Shown here piece after piece: positions 11,145 through 22,215 of a stretch of 64,000 bases of DNA (positions are counted from its first letter, which is position 1; each line of letters opens with the position of its first letter). The notes beneath the pieces were generated by a model that saw only the letters and a program-made list of their open reading frames with translations, did no database searches and was not told the DNA's origin. The position numbers and the translations under genes were made by a program. The DNA comes from Hymenopellis radicata (Eukaryota; Basidiomycota; Agaricomycetes; Agaricales; Physalacriaceae): assembly GCA_015501595.1 (NCBI GenBank), contig JADNRX010000274.1:1-64000 (forward strand). The letters run 5' to 3'.

Positions 11145-13983
11145 CTCAATAGGATTTCCTCCTCGCTGGAGTAAGGGCGAGCCTGTTGCAGACTAAACAA
11201 GCATACGAGCACGATACCCAGGTTCGGCGAGTGCCTCATCTGATGAATCAACCTGTGAATCAAAAGTCGAAGCGAGAGCATCGAAAAGAGTAGGCGAGGG
11301 CTTTCCTCGGCGATGAAGAAAGCCACAAATAAGGTCCTGGCATGAGAATAACTGGCCTCCCAAGAGGTCTTGCATTTCGCTCTTCTGATTGGAGTTACCA
11401 GGTACAATGTACATGTGATCCTCCAGCGATGCTGGGTCGGTTATCCAGGATGTAGCAGCCTGAGCAAGAAAGGCATCGGGACCACCAGTAAATGAACGAA
11501 TTGTCTAGAGAGGTAGACTCGTTAGCATGTATTGAGAAAATGAACTAGTATTTAAACATACCTCAATGAATGAGAATCCTGGACATGGAAGATCGAATCC
11601 CTGCATGAAAGCTTGAAGATCACTATGATCAGGAGGTCCTTGAGCGACTGCCAGAGTATACAGCATCCCAACAGCAAGTTTTTGGTGTATAGCCGAAGTA
11701 CGAGTGCGATAAACTGCAGCCTAACAGAGTAGATCAGTTTACTGCAGACAACGAATGCATAACGACATACTGGGTGATTGTGATAAGAGATAAAATAATC
11801 CTGAAATCCTTGGATATCACCAGTAGGTCCAGTCTGCAGCTACTCGGTAACTCGCTGCTCGATAGAAGGAAACCAATCCCGAACAAATGAGCGAGTTAGG
11901 GCATGAAGATCACCCCGAGCAATGATGAACTTCAGAAATGTCGGCATAAGACTATGAGGATACTGGGTTCGAACTAGAAGGAGGCCAGCTAGAGCTCCAA
12001 AAACCTTCATGCTTATAGTACGATCATTGTCGGCGATGGCAAGACATCGAATACCTGTAAACCCTGGCTGCATATCCTGGACGAACTCGGTTTGGCGAGT
12101 ATTCATCAGATACTGCCAGGCTTGAAGATATACCTCATTTTCAACACCAGGTCCAAAGGACTGATCCCTAGAAGACGATCGTTAACAAATGATAAGCAGA
12201 ATGGCGATTGGAAACGACTTACACTTGAAAATGACCCTTATCTGCTAAAATATCGGTAAAGTTATCAGTTTGAACTGAGGCCTTGATTTTCTCAAGGAAA
12301 AGGGTAACAGCCTCATGCAGAGATGGAGCAACGATTCTGTATAACTGTCCTGGAGGTATGAGCAGCCTGATTTCGGAGGTGAAGTTGTCCATGGTATAAA
12401 GATCAGCTGGTCCATCAGGAAGGGTGCTCGGGGTGGCAGTGCTATCCCAAAGGGAAGCTGGCAGTAATCGTCGAATAGGGAAGGGGGGTTGTAAGGCTAC
12501 AGGCTCGGCCATAGAAAGATCTGTAGGAACTGATGTGAAAGATACAGGACCAGCCTCACTATGCGAAGTAGAAGTCGATACAGAGTCAATGGCTGGGGTG
12601 TTTTCGCTGTTTGATAGAAGCTGTGAGGCGATAGATGCCTCATCTTCACCTGATAGAGACTCGCCATCAGATTCGCACCATGTACTGATAGCCACATCGG
12701 GATCGCCATACTGATCCTCAGCTGGAAAGAGATACTGCAGCTTGGGGCCAAGGCAGGTATGACGACGACCATCAGAGATGTAGCTCAAGGGGGATCGTGA
12801 AACAGCTGTATAACAGATTAGAGGAATAGCAAAGACTCGATAAAAGGGAAAACTTACTCAGATTGATTACAAGCCGATTATTAGAGGAGATTGCACAGCG
12901 AGGAGCAAATTTCAGAGATTCGGTTGTGATTAAATCAGCGATAGTCATGTCCAATTGGTGAACAAAAGGCTGCAGGTAAATGCCTCCCGAGACTCGACGA
13001 GTTCCCTTGTTTCGAAATGAAAGAAGACGAAGAACTGGGGTGCGAGCTGAATGACGAGGGGAGGCGAAGCGAAACTGAGCAGGACTTTTCTCCATATCGC
13101 TCACAATACTATCAATCATGACTGAGACACGATGAGAGGAGGGAAGCTTGTAGTTGTATGCGAGATGTTCGTCGCCATAGACTTCAATCAGAGTCTCGAG
13201 ACTGAGATGAAAGTAGGGCCTATCAACTGAGTCTCCGATTTCCTAGAAATAGAGCTGTAAGACATAGTGTAGGATGACAGATTAAAAAGAAAAACATATG
13301 ATTGGTGTACGAACTAGACATGTAATCTGTAGTAGCTCCTCGCCACTGTCTCCAGCAGTGATACAGCTTGAGATATTGGTTTTATTTCGCTGAGATGGGG
13401 TGCGATCACGAGGAAGACTAGGTGGAGCAATAGCAGGACCTCGGGGCACTCGTGTAGGCTGACCCCTTCTACGACCACGACGAGGAACCGATTCGGGAGC
13501 TGGATAGCGACTAGATGAGGCAATACGATTCTGATTGGCATGAGAAGTGTTCAATGAATTAAAGGCAGGAAAGAAGTCGTTGGGGTGGCTGGACGAAGAT
13601 GAGGGAGGAAGCAGAGTGGAAGCCAAAGTTGCCGATTGATAAGGTTGCTGAATGGGCTGCGAGCGAGGCTGGGTACCTGTCATAATAATTAGAGCATTTC
13701 ATGTCGATGGTATAGGGGACATACCAGTCTGTCCACCTGTAGCCTGGAGAAAGCGACCAAGAGTCGAATTAACAGGAGCCTGTGGCTGCTGCTGAGTCGG
13801 TAACTGTGAACCCTGCTGGGATTGTGATGCTTGGGTGGTATGTAGCTGAGATGACTGCTGAGTCTGCGACTGAGTGAACTGAATAAACTGCTGAAACAAA
13901 TCGCCAAGCTGCAAGAGTATAAGCTTTCGAAGGCTGAGAGAGACAGGCAGGCTGCAGCTTACCGATGAATCTTGGGAAGCCAT
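11145..13983 (-). pseudogene. Large low-complexity N-terminal protein, split and with two TAG codons
   Basis: Begins MASQDSS at 13983. Exons run near 13983-13963, 13911-13728, 13681-13312, 13245-12855, 12806-12225, 12168-11773, 11717-11570 and 11502-11145, with short introns. The N-terminus is Q/S/T-rich, then Arg/Pro-rich, then a folded region containing FGALAGLLLVRTQYP and FIIARGDLHALTRSFVRDWFPS. Two in-frame TAG codons interrupt otherwise continuous sequence: at 11842-11840 after EQRVTE, and at 11195-11193 after YRARMLV, where reading resumes with SATGSP. The last exon ends at a GTAAGC donor, and its continuation lies at 6573-6349 beyond a 4.5-kb insertion. A HECT-type ubiquitin ligase relation is possible from the C-terminal cysteine motif, at low confidence. 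The gene is probably dead. It may be the fourth member of the integrase gene block. Confidence 0.6.
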
Positions 13984-14054
13984 CCTTTGCAGAGTCGAAA
14001 GAAGACGATTCGAGCTAAAGGAAAACAGGTTAAGAGGGTGGCAGGGAGTCATTT

Positions 14055-14430
14055 CAAAGCGACTCAGTTATATTCCCATCTGTTAGCAGGCTATGAAGTA
14101 ATGTGGTATGCAGGGTCTGCTCAATGTAGTGCATGAAAATACCATATTACCTATGAGCGACGAACTATATGGTAGACGACCCGGAGCATGAGGCTAACTA
14201 CATTACATCATGAGAATCACGATCGACGAACCACAGACTACATCACATAGAAAATATGTGTATCCTACAGACCATAAACTATAAATTTATGTACAAAACT
14301 CTTTACAACAATACACAAACTACACAGCATTATTTTTTGCCGATGAATAAGGTCATAGAAGCCTGACGTGGCGTCCGGCGCCTCTGTGAACCGGGTACGG
14401 ATAATTATGACATGCAAAGTGTTACTACTA
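14055..14430. other. Intergenic, nothing recognised
   Basis: AT-rich spacer upstream of the split gene. It contains several imperfect ATGTAGT/ACTACAT-type stretches around 14100-14230 but no gene, clean inverted repeat or RNA. It may contain the promoter of the minus-strand gene starting at 13983. Confidence 0.5.
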
Positions 14431-14799
14431 ACCTATACGTTCTGAAGGACTATATCATATCTGAGCTTTATCCTCCGCCGGCTTCGCCTTTCATGCTCAC
14501 AAGGAACGGAATCACTGTCAGTGTTTTGATGGTCACAGATCCTTATGAATAAACGTATGACTTTCTCTGGTGTCGACATGAATGCGAGATCAATGGCCTC
14601 TATGCCTATCACTGTCAGCATCCATGGCCTGTGATGCACCTGGTGTTCACAATCGCGCTCTTCCTATCCCTAAGGTTTCCACCTTGTCAACGGCCTCACT
14701 GTATTCGAAGTCGTAGCCTAGAGTGGAAGCATCAAAGTTTGATCTGCCTGCAGTTGAAAGATTCTTGCGACAGTCTGTCCTTATTCGACATGTTCAGCT

Positions 14800-15400
14800 G
14801 CTGAATGCGAGTTACAATGACCTCTGACCTGGACTCCTCCTTATCCTTGGAATCATCGCGCAATACCCGCCTTGACGATCTCATAAATTATAATTGGTGC
14901 CTTCGGCTCCTTCCTTGCCCTTGGAATAATGGAATCATCGCGCACTTCCACCATCGCTGGTCTTTCTTTTCCCCGATGAGCATGATCGCTATTTTTTATG
15001 GCGCACATGCAGCTTCCTTCACAAAGCCTCACGAACAGTTGGAACGGCGTCTGACGTCGGACCTCAGAGATGTTGGCTTCCCCGCACCATCGTCGCCCTC
15101 GTTCCGGCGATTGAGCATGATATATGTAAACCGGTACTTCGCAGAGACCCTATGAACAGTTGGAAGGAATCTGACCTCGAAACTCGCAAAGTATCACTTA
15201 CCCGCGCGATCGCCGACCTCACTGCTTACGCATATACAGTACAGCGCCTCTAGTCTCCCCGGAATGGAAAGGCACTGACGCCAGAACTCGTAGAGGTATG
15301 AGGTACCAATCGATCCCAGTTCCCGGTTATTCTGCGTCGGGCTCCCGATCTGTCAGAGCGTTCGGAGTGTTATACCTCACACTGCCCGATGACAACCATG
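14800..15400 (+). repeat. Degenerate tandem repeats, about 120 bp period
   Basis: A module with GAACAGTTGGAA...CTGAC(G/C)TC...AACTC recurs at about 15031, 15153 and, weakly, 15260. A second short duplication (GGAATCATCGCGCA) occurs at about 14846 and 14929. One +strand frame of 116 codons (14805-15155) crosses the region, but its reading is not kept between modules. I see a decayed repeat array, perhaps of a once-coding sequence, and no current gene between 14430 and 15640. Confidence 0.4.
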
Positions 15401-15648
15401 GGGCTTTAATGTGATGCCTCATCAGCTATCCGTCCCTCGTTCGTTATACGCTGCGCATCGGTGAGAGTGAGGATTATTATCCCTGGAAGTCAGGATACAG
15501 AGAGGCAGATTTGAAAGTATGTTCAGGCGTCTAATGGGAGCTTGTTCAGCTTCCTATTATCGCCGACGAGGATGTGAATCAGATTAATGCTTTAGATCGT
15601 AACTGAGTCAGGATAATGAACAAGTAATATAGGGCGGGGAAGGGAACA

Positions 15649-17744
15649 TTATGGGGATGGACGTACGAGAAGGTGATCGGCGGAGGCCCAGACACCAATA
15701 CTGTGCACTTCAATGATCTTGCCTGGAAATAAGATGTACACTTGTATCCGCCACAAGACACTGTAGAAAAGGCAACTACAAGTGACTTCGAATAGACTTG
15801 TCTCCTCCTCGATCGTCCTCATCAATACTGGTCCTGTCAACTGCAACGTACGTAGGCAATTGGGCGACATACGCCTCCACGCTTCAGGCGAAACAATAGG
15901 CGCCATCACAACCGCCGCGACATTCAGTTCTTCCAGGAGCACTTCCACATTAGGTAGGATCGCCTCAACCGCCCTATCCTCTCGCAAACGTTGCTCACAG
16001 CGCACAATTCCAATTTCCGAATACCATGCCGCATCTTGCCTCATCACAGCGCATTCATACACATCCAGGATAGCCTGCGAGAGCTTAGCCTTCTTCGCAT
16101 GCGAATAGGCCAACGCGTGTCCAATGGCTTCGATAACGGACTGGGATTGAGGAAGTATGAGCGCGTCGAACTTTGCGCTGCGATGATCAACGATGCGATC
16201 AAGCATGACCTTGTTTTCTGCAATCAACCCGTGCGCATGTTGCGCGAGTAGCGACTCGGCGGCGGGCGGTAAGTCAAGTGTGCACCGTCCGAGAAGTAGC
16301 TGAGGAAAGAGACGAATAGAAAGACCCAATAAGTCGCCTTCAGCTATAGCAGCACCTTTAGCGTCGTTCTAAGACGCGGTCAGCGGTATTCGGAGCACTG
16401 CCAAATATGAATCAAGTACCTCAATCCTAGCCATGAAGTTGGCTCGAAAGTGCCTGACATAAGAGATAGGCATCAGCGGAGTGAACATGAAGCAAAGTAA
16501 TAGCTCATCATACCTTGAGCACCGCAACGCTCAGCGAGCTCTGGTATAATCCGCTGGATGTGTCGGATAATGCTCAGCTTCGCAACGACAGCCATGGCAT
16601 GACGAATTGATCCGTCAAGCTCGGGCTGCCTGACTTCACGGATAACACTCCTGTACCAGTTATCAAGTACGAAGACGACAGTTACAGCACTGACAATCGG
16701 CCACTGTTGAGTCCGATACTTGAAGATAGGCACCGCTGTACCCTTGCGATCCGTGATGCGCCGATTCATGGAGTAACGTCCAGCGATGTACGCCGATATC
16801 TTGAGACCGTAAATGAGTGGGCAAGGCATCAAGAGGCTCCCGAGCTGGATGCGCCAGTTCTCATCCCACCACGCCGCAAGAGGATTCGCGGGCGCAGAGA
16901 TGTGATCGGGTGTAGAAGAGATGAGCGCGGTTGAAGGAAGCCGAACGTGGTCAAACGAAGTAATAGAAAAGTCCAACGGCGTGGTTCCGCTGCGTGGTGG
17001 TAAGCGGATAGACGTCACACCCTGGTACATCCTTTTCTTGTTGCTAAAAAAAATTGGCGTAAGGCTCTGAGACAATGTTGACCGTGCAGAGAGGCGTACC
17101 ATATGGGCACTATGAAGTAGTGACACCCAAGATCCTGTCCATTTTCTAGGAGACGAGCCATGACCAAAGCGATCTTTGAAACCTGAAAGATGGTGTAGTC
17201 GCTGGCATAAATCTACCAGTTCCGTCAGCAATAGTGGCGAAACACGAATATAATACTCTTACTTGCTGGCTTCTTCACGAGGTGTGTTGAGGATATAACT
17301 GCCATCAGACTGGCGGGTAGACGTCGTTTCGATGTTGAACGCATCTAGTCCATGACCTCTCTCGGTGAGCAGTAACAGTCCAACCTTGTCGAACCGAAGA
17401 AGCTCGTCAACAAGAGGTCGCAAGTCAGAACGGCCATCCAAGTGACGACTGAGGGTCCCGATCGCAAGGTTCACGTGTATCGCCAGGACGGTGAACATAG
17501 CAATATCCAGACAACAAACAGGATCCAAGAACAGGGCCCAGAATCGGTCAGAGCAATGTTCAATATCGGTTGCGGAGAGGTCTGAGAAAATTCAGTGATA
17601 CGGACGTGGTCACGATGAAAAGGACGTACTGTACGTCGTGAGTAACAACTTTGCGCGCCGATAAGCAGCGGTAATGCGCGCATCAGTTGGGAGATGCTCG
17701 TCCTGAACGCGAAAGAGAGGGTGTGCCGCTAGAGTGCTTGCCAT
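15649..17744 (-). pseudogene. Acyl-CoA oxidase/dehydrogenase-like relic
   Basis: Starts MASTLAAHPLFRVQDEHLP at 17744 and shows the order expected of an acyl-CoA dehydrogenase-fold protein. The middle part has LLRFDKVGLLLLTERGHGLD and YILNTPREEASKFMPATTP (FAD-domain region), then VTSIRLPPRSGTTPLDFSIT, a C-terminal helical domain and EIAERCGAQG. These enzymes oxidise fatty acyl-CoA in peroxisomes. Two frame breaks are visible. Near 17186 the frame jumps between PATTPSF and VSKIALVMARLL, which should be continuous. Near 16462 it jumps between QGTFEP and NFMARIENDAKG. Both fit single-base deletions. Introns (for example the one ending at 17041) are otherwise normal. The gene is therefore a recent pseudogene, unless the indels are sequencing errors. 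The 3' end near 15649-15780 is uncertain. Confidence 0.65.
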
Positions 17745-17759
17745 GATGGACTGAGCAAT

Positions 17760-18120
17760 GCAGTTGGTGAAGGATCGGATTTATACTATGAGGTCGATAC
17801 GCGATATAAATTCATCGGGAAAGGGCCGATATTTATATAGTAATTTCCAGCATTGTTCAACCCGCATTTTAGGTGTTCAGAATGGAAATCAGAGGGGAGA
17901 AATGGGAAAAAGGGCCTCTACATATGATCTACGAGGAAGTGGACGAAGATCATATGCAGCCAAGTGGACAGTGTGGAGATGTGGTTCCTGTGATATTTTT
18001 CTTGGAATTGACGGTTAGATAATCGAGGGTTAGGATGCCTAAGGAAAATTGAGTCAGTATTGGCAGAACCTTATCAGGGTAATGTGTACACTTGATCTCC
18101 CCAACTGAACAGGAATGCTC
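17760..18120. other. Intergenic, nothing recognised
   Basis: The region holds two GATATAAAT/GATATTTATATAG stretches (near 17798 and 17829) that could serve as TATA boxes for the minus-strand relic. No gene or structured RNA is seen. Confidence 0.4.
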
Positions 18121-18129
18121 AGTATCTAG

Positions 18130-18985
18130 ACTGTCACGCTTGGCCGTCCTCATGGTGCGATGAACTATGTACTCTGCCTAGGTCGGTTCGCAGCAGCAGT
18201 AGAAGGTCGGGAGGATGATCAAGGCGATGGCGTCTGGGAAAGCAATAGTCAATGTAACGCACGGTCGTAAAAACACCCGGTGGCAGAGATGAATCATGGA
18301 CGGCGACTTGGAAGGACCGTTCTTGTTGACTACCCCCGTCGACGCGGACCAGCAACTCTGTGAAACATTATATCTCGTTCGTAGATAAGCTGACTACAAA
18401 CAGTGGTTCAGAATCAAAAGATTTGCTGCCAAGCGCTGAGAGTATGCGCCGACAAGAATTGTAGACGTCGGCGGTATATTTCTAGCATTTCTTTCGCGCT
18501 GCACACGGGACATTTATCGAAGTGGTCCGGTAATAATGTAGAGTCCGTCTTCGGCTTTGGGTAAGGAAGCAAACCAGGAGGGCCGGCATCGCTTCTCCTT
18601 CTTGCTACGCAGTAGTGCCCTCGTCCAAATCATCCACTTCTGGAGAGGTCTAGCGCTGGCGTACAAAAATGTCATAATCAATATCCAACGAAATCGTAAA
18701 TGGTGCGCACCGTGTAACATCCTTGAATAGTCTCCCTCGACAATGATACCTCGAATTCATCAATCCGGTTTCGAAAGCTTTGAACTCGGCCATGCTTGTA
18801 AATTTGAAAAGATGTGAGCTGTCGGCCAAATCGTCGCCATTGACAATGTCCTCCATGCAAAGAGGAGACTCCCATTTACGTTGGACTATCCAGGCCATCG
18901 CGCCATCATGCGAAGGTCGAAAATTGAGGGTGACAAAGGCGCGTCCGGGTAATGGCTGGGTAATGGTGGGAGTCAGGACCAAGGT
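18130..18985 (-). pseudogene. Unrecognised minus-strand coding fragments
   Basis: One open stretch (18982 to about 18660) begins MVLTPTITQPLPGR and contains PSHDGAMAWIVQRKWESP and SSHLFKFTSMAEFKAFETG, which reads like folded protein. A second stretch (about 18355-18230) contains LVRVDGG and FQVAVHDSSLPPGVFTTVRY. Both could be exons of one gene, but I could not join them in frame, and the first has competing frames at its end. The family is not recognised. It may be a decayed gene. Confidence 0.35.
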
Positions 18986-18989
18986 GATC

Positions 18990-19935
18990 GGCGGACGCCC
19001 AGACGTTTTTCCTTTCCTGGTTTTCCTGTGTTGCCTTCTTGGAGGCTTCCTCCTTCGTCCCAGCTTCGTCCATAGGCGACTCAGTGTAAATGCTATTCAG
19101 ACTATCGCGCTATTTCTCGAGAACCCGCAATATAGCGTCATGTCGTCTCGTGTGCTCTGTTTTCTTGCCCTGACTCGGACTGTGCTCCTTCTCTCTCCTT
19201 CTTTGACTTGGACCCTCCCATGGAAGGGATTATCCTCTCGATGGCAACAACTGTTTTTCTGTGGTCAAGTTCTATGATCTATGAACACCTTTGTGACTGT
19301 CCTCCGGAACGACATACACAACCACCGAAAATAATTATCTTGTGTATTTGTGATTCGAAAAGTCCTTTCTCGACTCTATTCTCTATGCTTCAGATGATAT
19401 TGTCGTAGTAGAATGCCTAAGGCATCGTAAAGGAGGACATCTCGCCTTCTTATGCTCTTTCAACGGCAAATTCGTGTCTCGAGGAAAGAGCGAGACTATT
19501 GGTAACGAACTGGTAAGTGCGGGCTCACTCCACACATATTTCTGATGCTATACCTATTTGGGCAAGGCATGAAGACACTTCCCCAAAAGACCGTGATCGA
19601 ATGTTCTAACCAAGAAGTGTGGCGCAATCTCAGCGTCACCTGAACATTGTTTGTGATATCGTACGGTCAGTGCATGCTAATCTACTGCTATTTAAGCGTA
19701 GCTTCCCTATATTCTAGAGCTTCCAAAGTATCCAACAGCCCGCCAATAAAGTATCGGTCAATTGGACAACATACCGTAACATGACGGTTTCGATGAAAAT
19801 CCTGCCGTCTCTCAATTTATCGCTGGTGAATAATGGTATTCGTTGATTTTAAAGAGCTCACGAGCAGTCCAGGAATTAACAGAGCCAAATTGAGCGATCA
19901 AAGCGCTGGGTCGAGCACACGGCCTTTGCTTGTCT
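18990..19935. other. Intergenic, nothing recognised
   Basis: Roughly 950 bases with only short open frames lacking motifs. The right end forms the promoter region of the +strand gene at 20031. Confidence 0.45.
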
Positions 19936-19945
19936 TTGTTGACGC

Positions 19946-19956
19946 ACAATATAAAT
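19946..19956 (+). promoter_or_regulatory. TATA box of the gene at 20031
   Basis: AATATAAATAAG lies about 80 bases upstream of the ATG. It is followed by a C-rich leader (ACAACCACCACCACC) typical of strongly expressed fungal genes. Confidence 0.5.
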
Positions 19957-20030
19957 AAGCCGGTCCACCCTGCCGTTTCTCTTCTCAGACAACCACCACC
20001 ACCCTCGCCACTCGTCTCAACAATCCAATC

Positions 20031-21772
20031 ATGCCTCCCCAACGGAACAACCACCAAGCGCCGAACAATCTTGTCCAGCTCGACACCGTCACGACAGGGA
20101 CTGACGCACCAGCACCCTCACTTCCTCCCCAACCGAAATCGCGAACTCAGCGCAAGACGAAGCCTAAAAAAGAGAAACGACCTATAAAGATGACGGGCTT
20201 TGCTATGCAAGGTCCAAGTGGAGATTGGTACAATTACAAGGGGCGCTGCCCCGCCCCGGTCACGAATGACGCCCGGCGTACAACTGCTGGCTCGCCATCC
20301 CAACCTCCATCCAAAGCTCATGATTCCTTAGGCGAATCTCCCAATAATCCCTCTGACCATCAGTTGCATGGTGACGATGTCAATCGCACAAATGAGCCTG
20401 GCTCATTGTCCGGTGAACCACACAGTCGATCCGTAGGGTTTGACGCGCCTGGCAACCCCTACTATACCCTCCCTCCTCACTTGCAAGACGGTCAGCACAT
20501 CCACCATCCTGTTCCACCACAAACTCCTACCAGTCATTTTGCGTTAAACTCCAATGTCCACCTTCAGAGCGCTCCACCGCACCTGAATCCTGCTCCAGTG
20601 CAGCAACCTCCGCAACCAATTCATCCTCGTGGCATGGAATACGAAATACAACATGCCCCCGATTATGTTCCACAAAACTCTCGGGGCGGATCCAGCGTGT
20701 CCAGCGCGTTCGGCATGATGATACCCCCCCGCCTCCAGACTGGTCACAGTAACCCCGACAATTACGCGACGACATGGGGCGGTAACGTGACCGCGCGGCA
20801 TCATGCTGCCGCCGTACTACCAAACTCGTATCCGCACTTGCCACCCCGCGACTATCGTCTGCAGCATCCTTCGTTATATGATGCCAACGCCATCCATCCA
20901 GGCATAGATGCCATTTCCTCGGCGCAGCAGTTTTCCGGCCCTCGTTATGTGCAGCCGTCTCAATACAGTAACTACTACCACGCCAATGCCCTCTCTCACC
21001 CCACCAACTACATTTCGATGGGCCAGCAGCGAGAAGTACAAGGTGACTTGCACCAACCACCTATCCAATACACTTCTGCCGTGCGTCGAGGCATAGATGA
21101 TGTTCCCCCGATGCAGCAGTTTGTCGGCCACCAGTATGCGCGACCGTCTCAGTACAACCCCAATACCCTGTCACACCATATTTCGATGGGCCAGCAGAGA
21201 GGAGTGCAAGGTGACTTGCACCAACTACCTGTCCGATACATTTCTACTGGAAACACTTCTACCGCGCTCGCTGCTGTACCTCCGCCAGTTACTCTGCCCC
21301 TGATGAAACGAAAGCACTCAGAGTCGTTCTCTGATTTGGGAGAGACCCAGACCTACGACGAGGCTAAGAAAATGAAGCTGGGCCTTGGCTTGAATGATGA
21401 CTCTGACTTTGAGGTACGTTTGTTCTCCTCTTCAGCATTCTACTGCGAAACTTATTTATTCCATCTTTCTAGTCCGGCGACGTCTTTGGTCGCTTCCAAC
21501 CCCTTGACCCGGTCCAATGGAGCACGGGCGACGAGAGCTATCTAGGGGAGCTACTTGGAGACGATAGCGAGGGTTACGTCTCTGGCCCGAGCACGTCTGA
21601 GTCGTCGTTCGGTCTGGACACCCCGGAGCCTGATTCGGAGCCCGACGATGTTGTGCCGCGGCAGGAGAAGCAGAAGCAGAAGGAAGCTGAGCTCGAGTTT
21701 GACGTCGACGGTTGGTTCGCGCCTGTGGACTTCGGCTTGGATGACATTGATGGATGGGCTGGAATTCTATGA
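20031..21772 (+). CDS. Pro/Gln-rich protein with acidic C-terminus, possible transcription regulator
   Basis: Two exons, 20031-21413 and 21473-21772. The 59-bp intron (GTACGT...TTCTAG) keeps frame and gives 560 residues. The N-terminus has a basic cluster (KPKKEKRPIK, residues about 44-53) that could be a nuclear localisation signal. The middle is rich in Pro, Gln, His and Tyr and is probably disordered. It contains a roughly 60-residue duplication, each copy including QQF.G..Y..PSQY and HISMGQQRGVQGDLHQ. Near residue 425 comes KRKHSESF. The C-terminal 100 residues are acidic and end in FDVDGWFAPVDFGLDDIDGW, an acidic-aromatic pattern like a transactivation domain. No DNA-binding domain is visible. 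Nuclear regulatory function is inference only. Codon use and intron look normal. Confidence 0.75.
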
Positions 21773-22215
21773 TATCTTTCTCTTCTTCTTGGGTTCACTC
21801 ATGTGTATTTATTGTGTTGTCATTTTTCGGGCTTTTGTGTGTTGTACATAGTAGTAGGTATCTGTCTTGTTTCTAGCTATCTGTTCTGTATTTGCTTTGT
21901 TGTGTGCAATCTCATCATCTAGTTCCATCTTTCTACACACGCTCACCTCGAATGCTCTGACTGATAGAAGATTATCATTTCCGTTCGTTCAGGCTACTTC
22001 TTGCTTTCACGATGGAGGGGCTTATGTCTACCTCTAGTAAATCGGCAGTATTCGTGTCGTTGTAGACGTGGATCTGCATAAAAAATGGCTATGTTCGTGT
22101 TGTCACGTCGAAAGGGAGACTCCACCCTTCTTGAGCATGAAAATTGGTACAGGATTCGAGATGTTACAGCGCAATATCATAATAGTTGATACAAGTATGT
22201 ATAGTGCCTGAGCCG

